Assembly (NCBI GenBank): GCA_932294295.1
Contig: OW028585.1
Location: 23,620,313-23,684,312 of the forward strand
Source of the DNA: Alitta virens
Taxonomy: Eukaryota; Annelida; Polychaeta; Phyllodocida; Nereididae
DNA length: 64,000 nt
Reading direction: 5' to 3'
Shown here: positions 12,221-24,101 of the stretch, piece after piece
How the letters are laid out: each line of letters starts with the position of its first letter
Numbering within the stretch: position 1 is the stretch's first letter
Translations under genes and position numbers: made by a program
The notes under the pieces: model-generated
The model's input: the letters and a program-made list of their open reading frames with translations, nothing else
Told to the model about the DNA's origin: nothing
Database searches by the model: none

Positions 12221-12704
12221 AAAGCAAGAGAAAAAGTCCAGAAACAAGCAGGAACCTAAGCGCTTTAAACATACTTCATGTAACTTTTAACATTTTTATT
12301 ATTCAATCATTCTTTTTTTTTAATCATTTTTCTCTACAAATTTTTCTCAATCCCCATTAAAAGTCCAAAACTTTGAGCAGCAAAAGCCATGAATATGGAT
12401 GCTGTTATTATATTTCATGCTCTGAGAGCTTTTCAGGGAAATTGAAAGTTAAAATTACTCCATCGCTAAATGTCTTATTACCATGTACAGACCCAGCTGT
12501 GAATTTACAAGGAGCTACAGATTGTAGGATTATATTTCTTACTAAAAATTTTAGTTAGATTTCTTCACTTTGAAGTAGAAATAGCAAGTTTTTGATGAAG
12601 AAAGACTTCAAAGTAGAGTCCCTTTACATTCTATAGTCAAATATTATAAAACATAATTATTTTTTAGGAGCCTAATTTACATTAGAGGTTTCCTTCCTTG
12701 CCCA

Positions 12705-13338
12705 CATGCAAATACTGTCTTTCATCAGAAGAATATTCAACAGACAGGTTCTATTTTTTGCTGAGATTGCCTCTGACAAATGCTGGGTTTATTGCTGGTG
12801 AAATATTTATTTTTGAGCTTGCCTTATGACATGCTGCTTTCCCCACTGTAGTTCTGGGTTCTGTTGGGGAGGCAATGAAGAGTGTAAACAAACAAAGTGC
12901 CCTGTTTTATCTCCCATCTTTTTTTTGGTCATGATTTCCCTCAAATGTTCTTGATGACACATGAGTTTGTCACTTCGCTGGCCTGCTGTGACTAGCTGTC
13001 GCAGTACACAGGTAGGGACTGCCATTAGCCGGGAGGGATTCCTCCCGTTAGCGTGCGTGCACATCTCTGCCTTTAACATTGAAAATGCGTAAACCGGAAC
13101 GTGTTCCCCAGTCTAAAAATAGCACAGCCAATAAAAAATTCAGTGCTTGGCAAATCAGCATGGGAGATGGACAGCACCGACCTGCCTATCGCGTTCACGC
13201 TTAGGCTGGTCCAGCCAAGTTTGTCACTAGCTTGTGTTTGCCTCCTAAAACAGAAGCAATTTTTGTGGTGGGCAATATTTACATAGCACTCCAGGTTGCT
13301 GTTCCATGACTGCTGCCATTTAAGATACCAGCAACTAT
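12705..13338 (+). repeat. Repeat F, copy with element E inserted
   Basis: Reverse-orientation partner of 8388-8752. It is interrupted at 12974-13218 by element E, flanked by a 9-bp duplication. Outside that insertion the two copies follow each other in order. Confidence 0.85.
12974..13218 (-). mobile_element. Element E, complete 245-bp copy with 9-bp TSD
   Basis: The element runs from TTCGCTGG to CCAGCCAA, a short imperfect inverted terminus. GTTTGTCAC lies directly on both sides (12965-12973 and 13219-13227), a perfect 9-bp target duplication. The empty site is visible in the paralogous repeat F copy near 8485. Inside, it carries CTAAAAATAG (a MEF2-type box) next to GCCAAT. The interior has no reading frame of note. 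A 9-bp duplication fits Mutator-like elements, but the short terminus does not prove it. Confidence 0.88.
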
Positions 13339-13874
13339 GGACTTTAAAACCAATAATTCTGAAATTTAGTATTTTATTTTCAGCACAATATTAATTGCAT
13401 TATGCTATTGGTAATGATATGAAAAGCTTTTTATAATTTCCCAATATCTCTTGCCTGGAATGACATCAACATTTACCCACTTGGTGAGATCTTCTTCAGC
13501 AATCACTCGAGCTGAAAAGTTTACACTCCCCTTGCCATTGCATTCAACAAACACATTTCTCTAAAATAATGCTCATGGCATCATCAAAATGTGTCATAGA
13601 ATTCCAAACAGGCTTCCAGGGGTATTTGAAATATAAATGCAGTATGTCTTATGCTAGGAGCAGCCAATTGCTTGACCGTATTTCCATTTACATAAGGTCA
13701 TGAAACTGGAAACTTTTAACACAATGTAGATACCAAGTACAAATCTGAGATTTAATTAGCTTATTTCAAAATCTGTCAATGTTGCGATTTGACCCCAGGA
13801 CTTTCAGAAAAGCTGGTCTTTGGCATAACCACCAGACCATAGCTCATTTGGTTGAACATGGCTCCTTGCGTCTG

Positions 13875-14035
13875 GGTCAAAGCCATAATAAACCCTCTGT
13901 TTTTATTACTTCCATCAATATCATAGCAAATTGGTTTTGCGCAAGTGACGACGAACAAGGCAAACGTCTTGACCCTTGCAGTAATCCCCACAGCCTGCAT
14001 GCGAAAGTTCAAGGTGAAATAGTAAACAAGTTACT
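13875..14035 (+). repeat. Repeat H, plus copy
   Basis: Matches the reverse complement of 19555-19712. Both share CTGTTTTTATTACTT, TGCGCAAGTGACGAC, GACCCTTG and CCCCACAG.CTGCATGC in the same order. Family unknown. Confidence 0.8.
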
Positions 14036-14659
14036 TTTCCTTACTGTTTGCATTAGTTGCTTTTCTTCTTATTCCGAATAGATGTACTCCAAACATGGCA
14101 TGTATTGTACTTGTATCGTATTGTATTGATGCGTTGTCCGTGGTCTGATCAGCCAGCTTATACAGCCAGTATCTTCCTATTTAAGGGAACCAGATAGTAA
14201 GACCCCCAATAGCTTTTGCTGATATGAGAACATCAAGATGAATTCCGTGATAACTAGACTTGCAATTGTCCCTCCGTGACAATTTCGATAAACTTTCCTT
14301 TAATCTTTATTCATGCCTTCTGTGAAGTTCATGGAATTTTCATACATATATACAAATCACACTTGCAATTTCTGCAGTCCTCGTCAGGTGACAGCATCAT
14401 CTGTGGCTTTGAAACTTTGACCTAAAAATCTAGAAAATTTCAGACTAATCTAGGAGGCAAATATACAAACCAGTGCATTTTTGTAAGCCATTTTTTTTGT
14501 AAATGTGATCTGACATGAAGTGGTTAAGTCACATAAAACCTTAGAAATTGTTATCTTACATTATCAAGCTATGCACCAATGGAAACAATAGATTAAGCTA
14601 TCACATAGTATTTTCGAGTTTTCCTGTACTCTGCATGGGCCCGAGTTCAAAACACCTGA

Positions 14660-15310
14660 AAATTGCATATATAGGACACTCTGTGACCTTGACCCTTTGG
14701 CCTAAAATTCTGAAATAATTTACATGTGTGAAGCGCATGTATATACACTCTTTTGGTTTGATCTATCAAAAAAGTGATTGAGTTACTAAATATTCTTTGA
14801 AATTCATCTATCTCAATTTGGGGTCGAGATATAAGCAGTCAAAAAACGCAACTTTGGACCTCTGTACCACCTAGACCACTTTACCAAATGGGCTCATTTT
14901 ACGGAGGTCGTTATACTAGGGTAGGACTATATAAATATGAAATTACAAGCCAACATGATTATTCCTTCCATGGTTTTTTTCCAAAAATTCATAGCTCAGT
15001 CAGCAGGCTCACACTTTGCACTGCCTATTTGTCTAAGGTATCTTGAAAAAAAAAAATTCCCATGGAACTATCCCTGGCAGAACTTCGTGAAACGTTACCC
15101 AACTGATTTTTTTTATTTCACGAAAAATGCACTAGTGTCATGAAATATTGTCACGAAATTTGTGCACACAAAAACACGCAGAGACTTCCAATCTTACTTG
15201 AAAAGTTCAAGTGCCTATCTTCAGTAGTTTTTGAGTAATATAGGCATTTATTTTTTGTGAAGAATAATAATAAGAAAGAAAAAAATAAGACTTACAATAA
15301 TAAGATAAAC
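14660..15310 (+). mobile_element. Possible TGACCTTGACC-type interspersed element
   Basis: Begins near TGTGACCTTGACCCTTTGG and ends in AATAATAATAAGAAAG. The segment at 45714-46710 has the same TGACCTTGACC opening and also ends in AATAATAATAAGAA. The resemblance between the two is in layout and end motifs rather than continuous alignment. No reading frame is apparent. Confidence 0.4.
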
Positions 15311-15479
15311 TTTCCTACGGAAGTTTATAATTATCGAAGGTGGTTGTGATTATGGGATTCTACTGTACAGTGCAATTTGCCTACAAGACCACACTGCAAT
15401 ATTTGCTGGTCATAATGGTGATTTGGTCTTCCTTGTAAGGTGAAATAAAACTAAATAACACCAAAGGAATCATAATCTA

Positions 15480-15740
15480 CCCTAAAACATGACTATGTTG
15501 GGCCGATGTTGAAATGACATGGACCGATGTCAAGTCGATGTCAAGTTGATGCAGCTAGTAATCTGGGCAGTGGCCGTAATTGCAAGGTGGTCTTATTAAA
15601 CATTTCAATATAATATTCCACTGTCGTTTACCATGTCAAAATTGGTTACAACATACTCCCCATTTGACATCCTATTGACGTCAACCCTCGGACCAACATC
15701 GGGCCAACATCGGGCCAACATCGGGCCGACGTAGCATGTT
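15480..15740. mobile_element. Repeat G-like element with opposed GATGTTG repeats
   Basis: The left part carries GTTGGGCCGATGTTG and repeats of GATGTCAAG. The right part carries three tandem copies of AACATCGGGCC (around 15693-15728) and TAGCATGTTATCAGG. The ends therefore oppose each other. Similar sequence occurs at 25490-25570 (ACATCGGTGCAACATGGG, GCATGTTATCAGGG). Confidence 0.55.
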
Positions 15741-16039
15741 ATCAGGATCCTACCAAAACACATCACCTGGCTTTAACCCCAACCTGTGACCAACACCACC
15801 CCAACCTGCCCTACTGGGCACCCGCAGACCTCTCATTTGCATATGGGGTTGATACCACTCTCCAGGCACGTGGGACCTCAGGCCCTCTGGGACGTGTTCC
15901 AACTGGCAGAGCTTCCCCAGCCCATTTCATTACTGGAGGGCCTCTACCCAACCTGCCACAGTCATGCTGTTGCATATGCTATGCTGGAACATCCAGTCTC
16001 ATAGAAAAGGGCTCAAGGTTGAGTAACAGGCAATATGTA

Positions 16040-16100
16040 CAGTAGGACTGCCTTAAATTACGATTATCTCATTATTAAGACTAACTAGTTGCTGTGCAAA

Positions 16101-16144
<44 letters not shown>

Positions 16145-16708
16145 TTATCTTATATTACCTGGCCGTGAGTCAATTGCTTTTATTATAAATTTCTTTCCTT
16201 TCTCCTTTGTTTCTATCTTCTTCAGATTGCCTCTTAATCCAATGCACTTTCTTTTCTGTTTCCTTTCAAAGAAAGTATTCATATTGAAATTCCATGCAAT
16301 TATCCACAATTCATTCCGAAAAAAAAAATTAATCAGACGATGGTCTGAAACTTGATACATAACGGGACAACACGCGCGGTAATAATACGGTTATTAATAC
16401 AGAAATGAGAGGAGGAAATTATGCATAATGAAAAATACGAATTTCGCTGAATTAGTATTTTCTGAGAATATAAGATGATCACGCCACGGGGAGTACGACA
16501 ATGAATATGGCTGGCAACATTGAGCATTATCTTATTAAGTGGTATATAGACCACCTTGCTAATAAAACCCCCTCCAAGTTAAGATCACAGCTTCGGACCC
16601 AAAACATATGCTGTCCATTGTAACTAACCTCACCATTAAGACTATCTCATAATTGAGACAGGTGAAATACGAACAAAGGAAGGCGGTCTTAATTGCGAGG
16701 TACAACTG
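16040..16708. mobile_element. pogo-like MITE (family C), possibly composite
   Basis: TA flanks CAGTAGGACTGCC on the left and GCGAGGTACAACTG on the right. The right end, reversed, matches the family terminus CAGTTG.ACCTC..ATTAAGAC. Internal sequence contains further family motifs (CTCACCATTAAGACTATCTC), so this may be two nested or adjacent copies. A CTAT array at 16101-16146 lies inside. Confidence 0.55.
16101..16146. repeat. (CTAT)n microsatellite
   Basis: About 11 tetramers of CTAT/ATCT, uninterrupted except at the right end. Confidence 0.95.
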
Positions 16709-17339
16709 TAAGTAGAACTTGGTTTCCATGGGTTTTTTTAATGGTATGATATTGCATATTATCCTTTCAACCAGTTTTTTATGCTTTCAGTAATATTAAT
16801 ATTCATCTAAATGTAATATTCTTATAGCGTGTTAAAACAAGATCCATCTTTATATTTCTTAAAACGAAACCTTGAATTAATTATTAATATGTAAATAATA
16901 AAAGGAATCACTTGAAGTCCAGCTGCCATTTTTAATAATAATGGAAAATGCATTTGATTTAATTGAAGAATTCATCAAATTGCATGGATATTATAATGGT
17001 AAAAAAAAATATTACAACGAAATATGAAAACGAATGGGAGACCAATTATACAGATTATGATATCTTTAAGAACGAGTAAAAGTATTCATATTCCACAATA
17101 AGATACCAAGGTCTCTCGGCCTGCTAGAGTTCCAACCTGATCAAAGAAGATTGCCTCCTCCAGGGAGTTGGGAGTCACTCTGGATAAACCTCATTACATT
17201 ATTTTCATGTTATGATGGTATTTTGCAAAATCTTTGATTCTGGCTCATTTTCACAAATTTCTTTCTCTTTTTCATTCTTTCAATCTTTTTTTGGTTGTGT
17301 GACAGAGTGACCCACCTTAACTAAATTTCAAAGCTATTC

Positions 17340-18345
17340 AACAACTCATTTTGTGAGCATCACTTTATTCTGCTTCATTTTCAGTTTGCTTCTCGCTCTG
17401 TTTGCTGCCTTTGATGTTTATTAAACAGTTTCTGCAAGATTTAATTGCTTAAGCATCCTGTAACTTTTGAATTATTTGCGGTTATTGCAGAGACACGGCC
17501 CACCAGCATGTCAAATGAGAAACGCTATCAATGTTAACAAACAGCATCAGGAAAACAACGGGTCCACATTTATCTTTGCCAAGATTGGTGCCAAATAATG
17601 CCAATAACAGCACATCCTTTCCAGGGCCACATTGCATGATAATTGTCTTCATATTCTCTTCATTGTAGTGTACTTGCCCTCTTACTATAATGCATCATGC
17701 TAATGATGATTCATTGAACAGAATAAGACACTGTATATATAGTATGTCATTCAATCCCACCATCTGTAATCTAATCAATCAACCGGCTAATCACTCTTTC
17801 AATTATTACACTGTAGTCAGTCAGTTGTCAGTCAGTTGTCAGTCAGTCGTCAGTCAGTTGTCAGTCAGTCGTCAGTCAGTCGTCAGTCAGTCATCAGTCA
17901 GTCAGTTGGTCAGTCAGTCAGTCAGTCAGTTGGTCAGTCAGTCAGTTGGTCACAGCACGTCAGCTGGTCAGTAAATAAGCCAGTCAATCAGTTTACCATT
18001 ACATTATCAGCCTGTTTCTTACTCTCAATATACCAGGGCCTTCCCTGAGACCTCTGAGAAAAAAGACCAGTTAGCATGTTCATGCTCCGTGCTTGGGGCT
18101 ACTTGAATTTCAAATTACTCTAAATGAGTTTTGCAAACACATTCAAAGGCACTTACAGTTTTGGGCTTTTTCCAGAATTTCAGAATTCATTTCCATTTAA
18201 TCTAAATTGCAAAAAGGACCCAATTTATTTATGACAAGAACAGGTAAGGCTGTGGCCCTGTATGGAGAATCGCTTCTTTTAAAGTGGCTGTGTTGCTATA
18301 GTGTGAAGAGATTAGGTGGAGGAGGAGGAGGAGAAGGACGAGGAG
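17340..18345. repeat. Long inverted repeat, right arm
   Basis: Reverse-complement partner of 10949-11845. It begins AACAACTCATTTTGTGAGC, passes through a CAGT array (17815-17953) and ends at the GGA tract. The arm is slightly longer than the left one because its CAGT and GGA tracts are expanded and about 100 bases around 17960-18060 differ. The 5.5-kb spacer (11846-17339) carries repeats F, E, H and C and no transposase frame. Confidence 0.9.
17815..17953. repeat. (CAGT)n microsatellite inside the inverted repeat arm
   Basis: Units of TCAGTCAGT with TGT, CGT and TTGG interruptions. It sits at the position equivalent to the CTGA array at 11290-11360 in the other arm, but is about twice as long. 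Confidence 0.92.
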
Positions 18346-18545
18346 GAGCAGGAGGAGGAGGAGGGGGAGCAGGAGGAGGAGAAGAAGGAGGAAGAGAAGA
18401 AGGAGGAGGAGAAGAAGGAGAAGGAGGAGCATGAGGAGCAGGAGGAGCAGGAGGAGCAGGAGGAGGAGCAGGAGGGGCAGGGGCAGGAGGTGGAAGAGGA
18501 GGAGGAAGAGGAGGAGGAAGAGAAGGAGGAGAGGAGAGGAGAAAG
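18316..18545. repeat. GGA-rich purine tract, 230 bases
   Basis: Almost pure A+G on the plus strand, built from GGA, GAA and GCA triplets. The equivalent tract in the left arm (10951-10989) is only about 40 bases. Long purine runs of this kind can adopt triplex structures and often cause polymerase slippage. The reading frames they create are artefacts. Confidence 0.93.
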
Positions 18546-19374
18546 AGCTGTTTAGATTTAAAAAATTTTCATTTAAATTTGTACTTTGAATGATTTGTCA
18601 GGCACTTCCATGACTGGTTGCCGGAATAAAGAGTAAGCATTACAATACTTTTGAATCACAAGTTGGAACACTTCCTCAGCGACACCAATGTTCTATTCTT
18701 AAATCACACAATAGGACATAAAATGAAAAAACTTTAGGGAAAAGAAAGAAATTAATAGGATATGTACTGTAAAACGATGAAATCAAGATCATGCTCAACA
18801 CCATTTTCATTGTGCAGTAATCTCAACCAAACTTTTACTTTTGTGCCGGGCGCAACCATGTCTGGACTTAATTGAGAAGTGGTCTTATGTTGTGCTGTTA
18901 TATTAAAGTCGGGTGCCATTGTAAGAAAGACATTGTTGGAATGAAGAATTGCCGCTTTGAGACACAGGACACTGATTTGTGAGACTGCATTAAGCGTGCT
19001 TGTGTTGTCTGGCTGTTGTCAATACTGCAACATTTGGACAGAACAAATTGTATCATTAGGCAATCAGAAATGATTCATTGTGATATCATGGCACCGTAGA
19101 TAATGTCTTTGCCGAAAGGGTGTGAAAGCCGTAAAGAATAGACAATGGTAAAACGATGTAGTTTATAAGGCATAGTGCAATAAGCCATTGGTCTATTGGT
19201 GAATATATCAAGAGCAGAGGAAAGTGTTTTTTAAAAGCTGTGCAAAATCTGCAAAAAGAGCCGCAAAAAAATAATATTTTCAATTAAGATTGAACTTATT
19301 ACTATGGCACTCAAACTAGAAGGGTCTAAAATGCTATTGGTCCACCATTCAATTCAACATTATGATACTCGTTG

Positions 19375-19465
19375 CCCTAAGACCCCTTCACCATGAAGAC
19401 CACATCACCACAAATTTATACATTTCATTTTTGTAACCAACTCTGTTGTATTATACCTCTCTATT
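19375..19465. mobile_element. pogo-like MITE (family C) fragment
   Basis: Contains AAGACCCCTTCACCATGAAG and CCACATCACCA followed by TATACCTCTCTATTAAG, recognisable pieces of the family C terminus. Ends eroded. Confidence 0.5.
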
Positions 19466-19554
19466 AAGCCAGTAACATTTGATCCACTAGCCTTAATGTT
19501 TCGAGTCTTCCATATTACCAACACTTGTGTTGTAAGTAGTAAAAGGGCAAGGCA

Positions 19555-19712
19555 GAAATGTGCGCTTCATTTCTCTACTACTTTTGCATGCAGACTGTGG
19601 GGAGTACCACAAGGGTCGAGACTTTTGCCCTGTTAGGTCGTCACTTGCGCATAACCAATTTACTACGATGTTGATGCAAGTAATAAAAACAGGGGGCTTT
19701 TTCAGCCCCTGG
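19555..19712 (-). repeat. Repeat H, minus copy
   Basis: Reverse complement of 13875-14035. The shared order includes CTGCATGC, GACCCTTG, GTCGTCACTTGCGCA and AAGTAATAAAAACAG. Confidence 0.8.
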
Positions 19713-20405
19713 CAGAAATACAATATTACAGGACATAAAATAACAATATCCCACACCGTATAACATTAAGCATTCATTATTGTAGGGCAAATTGTTGTCA
19801 GAGCATTAATATGTTAGAATAATAGTAATGAGAGAGCGTTGGTGTAATGCAATGGGACCATTATGGTGTTTTTTCAGCCATTAGTGGCTGCATGGTGACA
19901 TGAACCGAGGCCTATTGTTTGTTGGCGGGTTAGGTATAATATAATAGTATCCAGTCCATTTTTCCAGAGGTGGCGGTTGCATTAGCATTTTCAGGTTTTG
20001 TATGCAAGGTTTACTAATGCGATTCATACACACAAACCTCGAATTCAGGTCACTTCACAAATGAAACCACCGCTCCACCAAGGCTGACCAAATAATGACA
20101 CTGCTCCTAGTGATGTCATTTGACAGAGGAAAAAAGCTGTGCTCCGTTTCGTGCGAGGCTTAATAGCCGCTCAAGTGAATATATTCAATTAGGCATGTGT
20201 TTCCGATTCAAGTTGGGCTGTTATTTCACACTCATGAAAGAAAAGATTTTGGTGTATGGTTCCTGATTGGTTTAGGTTATACACTTTATATATTTTCAAC
20301 CCAGAAGGAAAGCAAAAACTGAAAGAAACAATCTAATTAATTTGGAACTCCTATTTAGAATTTGGTGAATTGAATTAATAACTTTACATGTCTTGTTTAT
20401 TGCAG

Positions 20406-20468
20406 ATGGGACGTGTTGGTGAATCAGTGAATGAGCGTTCAACTAAGGACTGAAATCATTTGATCGAC
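20406..20468 (+). other. Exon-like 63-bp segment between splice-site consensus
   Basis: A clean 3' splice motif (TTGTTTATTGCAG) and a consensus 5' motif (GACGTAAGTG) bound 63 bases. The frame starting at the first ATG is 15 codons and then stops. It could be a non-coding or 5'-untranslated exon of an unannotated transcript, for example a distant first exon of the MPP7-like gene. Chance is equally possible, since single splice-site pairs occur at random. Confidence 0.25.
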
Positions 20469-20669
20469 GTAAGTGCCCTTCCACTAATTTGCCTAGTCCA
20501 ACAATATCGGATAAATAAGCCTTTATCCGACCACCAGGAGTATTTATCTCATTATGTACATTCCGAAAGCTACTACAATTGTAATTTATCTCACAATTGA
20601 GACCACATCACTATTAAGTATATCTGGAAACAACTAGTATAAGTACTTTCTGCATGCTGTCAGTTTCAT

Positions 20670-20800
20670 GAAAGGCATGCCGGATGGTCTAGTGGGATAT
20701 GCCTCGTAAGCTACTTCATATGTTGACTCCAAGCCTTTACATCTCATCATTACTTCTGCCTCAGTTAGCCATATAGGGAAATAGACTAAACTTCAGACCA
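20670..20800 (+). mobile_element. SINE family B fragment
   Basis: Retains GATGGTCTAGTGGGATATGC (head-like) and GACTCCAAGCCTTTACATCTCATCATTAC followed by TTCTGCCTCAGTTAGCCAT (tail). The middle body is missing. Confidence 0.6.
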
Positions 20801-22724
20801 ATAGCATGGGATAATACAAGACAGTACAATTACAAAACAAACACGGCAAGTAGATTATCTACTGTGGATCGTTCGGCCAACGTGCATGAAAAGCGTTAGC
20901 TACCGGAAGCAGGTTTTGTTAACGCGGAGTGGAACATAGGAATGGCCGTTCACTGGTATTATCGCCCTCTGACTCAGCCATTAAGGCAATCAAAAATTCC
21001 CAAAGAGACATACTGCCAAGAATAGTAGGCGAAATGGCGCTAAGGCTCATTTGATCAAAACCGTCTACAGACCGGCACTTTTTACCTCGCTGTTCCTTAC
21101 AACAACAGGGGTTTATTTTTGTATCAGGCAGAAAATAATGAAATTTTTTAATATGTATATATATAAATATATATATATTTATTTGCTTTTATTGAATATA
21201 TATGCAAACTTCAGTGCTGTAACATAAAAGGTATTTTTTTAGCTTATTTTATTTTTACGTGAATGTTTCATTCATTCATCCATACATTCATTTGGTCAAG
21301 ACCACAGTATCTAGGTCATCCTAGGGTAAAGAAAACCCTCTCCCTGAGGCCCCAATCAACTCCCACATGGCAAATCTCTTCAGATAACAATCTATCCCAC
21401 AAACCCAAAATCCGCACCCTCACGTGACCCCGTCAGCCATTGTTAGAGCAGGAACAATCAGTCACGTGGTCTGTAATCATTCTGTCCAACCATATACTTG
21501 GTTTCTATGCTTGAGAAGGACTTCCGAATGACCAAACTGCATTAAATGTGGTTTGCACCGTCTTGAACCAAAAACTGTCCTTAATATTGCATCACATGCA
21601 TGCTTAATTAGTACTTACTTTTTGGTAAAGTGTACTATTATGTCCACCTCATTATTCAGAACATGTTAAAAACATGGCGCTATGGGGGCCACTGATTATA
21701 AATGTTATGCATATTTCGTATTGAGGTTTTTCGTATTAATATTTATTTTATATATAACCTTTGTATCCACGGTCATTCCATTCAGTAACTTGTTTTCTAA
21801 AAAAAAAGAAGAATTTGTTCATTAATTATTTCATCTTTGACTATTCCCTCCATGTTATCATTATTTGTCGTGACTTTTAATCGAGTCTGACAAATGTAAC
21901 ATACTGTTAATAAATTGCTGTGGTTTAGTCATGTTAGTGACTGTTCCGTAAAAGTCAGTTACATTTACTAAATTTCCAGTAAAAATACTTTCGGTTAAGA
22001 ATTGCGTATTATAGTGAAGAAAAAATAAAAATAAAAAACGACTACTTTTATAACCCGATACTTGAGACAGCTAGTTTGTTGTCTCATAACACGCACCCGA
22101 AACTCATCATCTTCCCCTGTCTTGGTACGAGTTCTCGATTCTTTTTTCTCTCTTTGGGGAACCCACGTTTTTCATCAATGCAAGCAATCAGACTCCCATG
22201 ATAACGAGTAATGTTATCTGTGACCATGACCTTTACCTTTGACCTTGCTTCCAAACCATGCCGTTGCCATGGAGACAGAGTCATACACACACATCGAAAA
22301 CGAGGCTGTAGTTATTCTTTTTTTTGTTGCAAACATTGATTGTCATTTTTCCATGAAGCTCCATCGGCAAGTTTAATTTTTGCTCTCGGTTTTTTTCCTT
22401 TTTGGATTTTTTCTTCATTCATTTCACATTTTTCCTGGACCAGATGCATGTCTAAAACGAAATAAATCTAAAAATGTGTCAGTAGTTTTGATTTCCACTA
22501 ACTGTAAGGGCATGATGAGTGTCAATTGGTACAGCTGTAGATGATATGGATGGTCTAGTTGGTTAAGGAATTTGTCAACTCTTGTAAAGGTTCTAGCTTC
22601 GACTCCAAGGCCAGTCATCATAAATGGTCATTCTTCGTGAATGAGTAAGATGGTTTGGACTATAATGTCAGTGTCTCAGTGCAACTGGTAAAGCTCAGCT
22701 TATATGACCACTGCTTTATTGACC

Positions 22725-22850
22725 AGCTGTCAGAGGCAGATGTAATGATGAAATGATAAGGCTCGGAGTCAACACCATGTTATATTGTCCCATGGATGGC
22801 AAAATACGAGGCACTTCCAATTTCAACTCTTCACCTTATAATTATGTCTG
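22725..22850 (-). mobile_element. SINE family B tail fragment
   Basis: Carries AGCTGTCAGAGGCAGATGTA, then ATGATGAAATGATAAGGC, then the body up to CTTCACC, in reverse orientation. A head-like piece in plus orientation (GATGGTCTAGTTGGTTAAGG) lies at 22551-22570, so two different copies may meet here. Confidence 0.65.
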
Positions 22851-22867
22851 CACTTGCTGATTCTAGA

Positions 22868-23062
22868 ACATGGTGGGTGGGTGGATTAGGGCTTTACGTC
22901 CTGTATTTCTGCACCTGATGGGCTAATTAGGACAGGCAGGGACCATGGCAATGAGACGAAGGAGGAAACAGCCATCCAATTTAGGCTCAACTGGGAATTG
23001 AACACAGGACCAAGTGGTGTGAAGCCCAGCACACTACCACTGAGATAGGCTCCCACCCCGAC
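22868..23062 (-). mobile_element. tRNA-derived SINE, family J
   Basis: On the minus strand the element starts with a good tRNA-like promoter. The A box is CCTATCTCAGTGGTAG and the B box GTGTTCAATTCCC, spaced as in a tRNA gene. The body ends in GGGCTAATTAG and CAGAAATACAGGACGTAAAG. The sequence continues past the tRNA part, so it is a SINE and not a tRNA gene. A second, headless copy is at 895-983. Confidence 0.82.
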
Positions 23063-23400
23063 TCTAAAACATGGCAAAGCCTGATAAATGGATACACCAG
23101 ACTTTAATACTTGTTCATTAACAGCTGAATTTTCCTAGCATATTAAATCATACATTTTACATAATGGATGTCACTATATACATTGGGCCATTGGCCATGA
23201 CAGTTATTAATACAGCATCTAAAAGCTCTCAGGCCTAGATGTGAAACTGACACAGGTTTTCCATTAAGGTTGCAGCCAGGATCAGTTATGTGTCATGCAA
23301 ATACCTCATCTGGGCTAATTTGTCAGCCATGTGCCAAATATTGGAAAAATGGTAGTCCCCAGGCAGTTGGTGGAGGTTTAAAAGGAAAGGAAGGTGTTTA

Positions 23401-23443
23401 AGGAGGAGGAGGAGGAGGAGGAGGAGGAGGAGGAGGAGGAGGA
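23401..23443. repeat. (GGA)n microsatellite
   Basis: Fourteen uninterrupted GGA triplets. Confidence 0.96.
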
Positions 23444-23703
23444 AAGAAGAAAATTTGCAAAATAGTCTCTCAGGTTTTTTCGCCGTTGAATTATTAACAG
23501 AGATCGTTGACTCTCATTTCAAAAGATTCCCCCTGGAGTCAGGGATTGTCAGAGAAATTGTCTGAAATTCCACACTTTTTCAATATTTCAGAACAGTTCC
23601 GTATAGTTCTGAGAGGTAGCATAGCAAATGAACAATAACGCTCTTATACTCAGGATGGTATATATATACATCAAGTCTATGGATTTGTGTAAAATTGAAT
23701 AGT

Positions 23704-23825
23704 CTAGATAGATAGATAAATAGATAAGTAGATAGATAGATAGATAGGTAGATAGATAGATAGATAGGTCGATAGATAGATATATATATATAGATATATA
23801 AATAGATAGGTATATATATAGATAG

Positions 23826-23868
<43 letters not shown>

Positions 23869-23915
23869 TAGATAGATATATAGATATATATATAGATATG
23901 TAGATAGATAGATAG

Positions 23916-23946
<31 letters not shown>

Positions 23947-24015
23947 ATATATAGATAGATATATAGAAAGATATATAGATAAAAATATATAGATAGATAT
24001 ATAGATAGATAAGAC
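23704..24015. repeat. GATA/TA compound array
   Basis: About 310 bases mixing GATA tetramers with TA runs (for example 23829-23864) and AAATATATA variants. It produces the Tyr/Ile/Leu/Ser spurious frames on the minus strand. Confidence 0.95.
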
Positions 24016-24101
24016 GAAATGAAAGAAAGACAAACAAATACACAGTCTTACGTACTATAGGTGAGGTACAGTCTTAATTGGATTGCATCGGATTGTTACG
24101 G

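Noticed and set aside
18207..18555. Glu/Gly-rich and Leu-rich frames
   Set aside because: Translations of the GGA purine tract on both strands.
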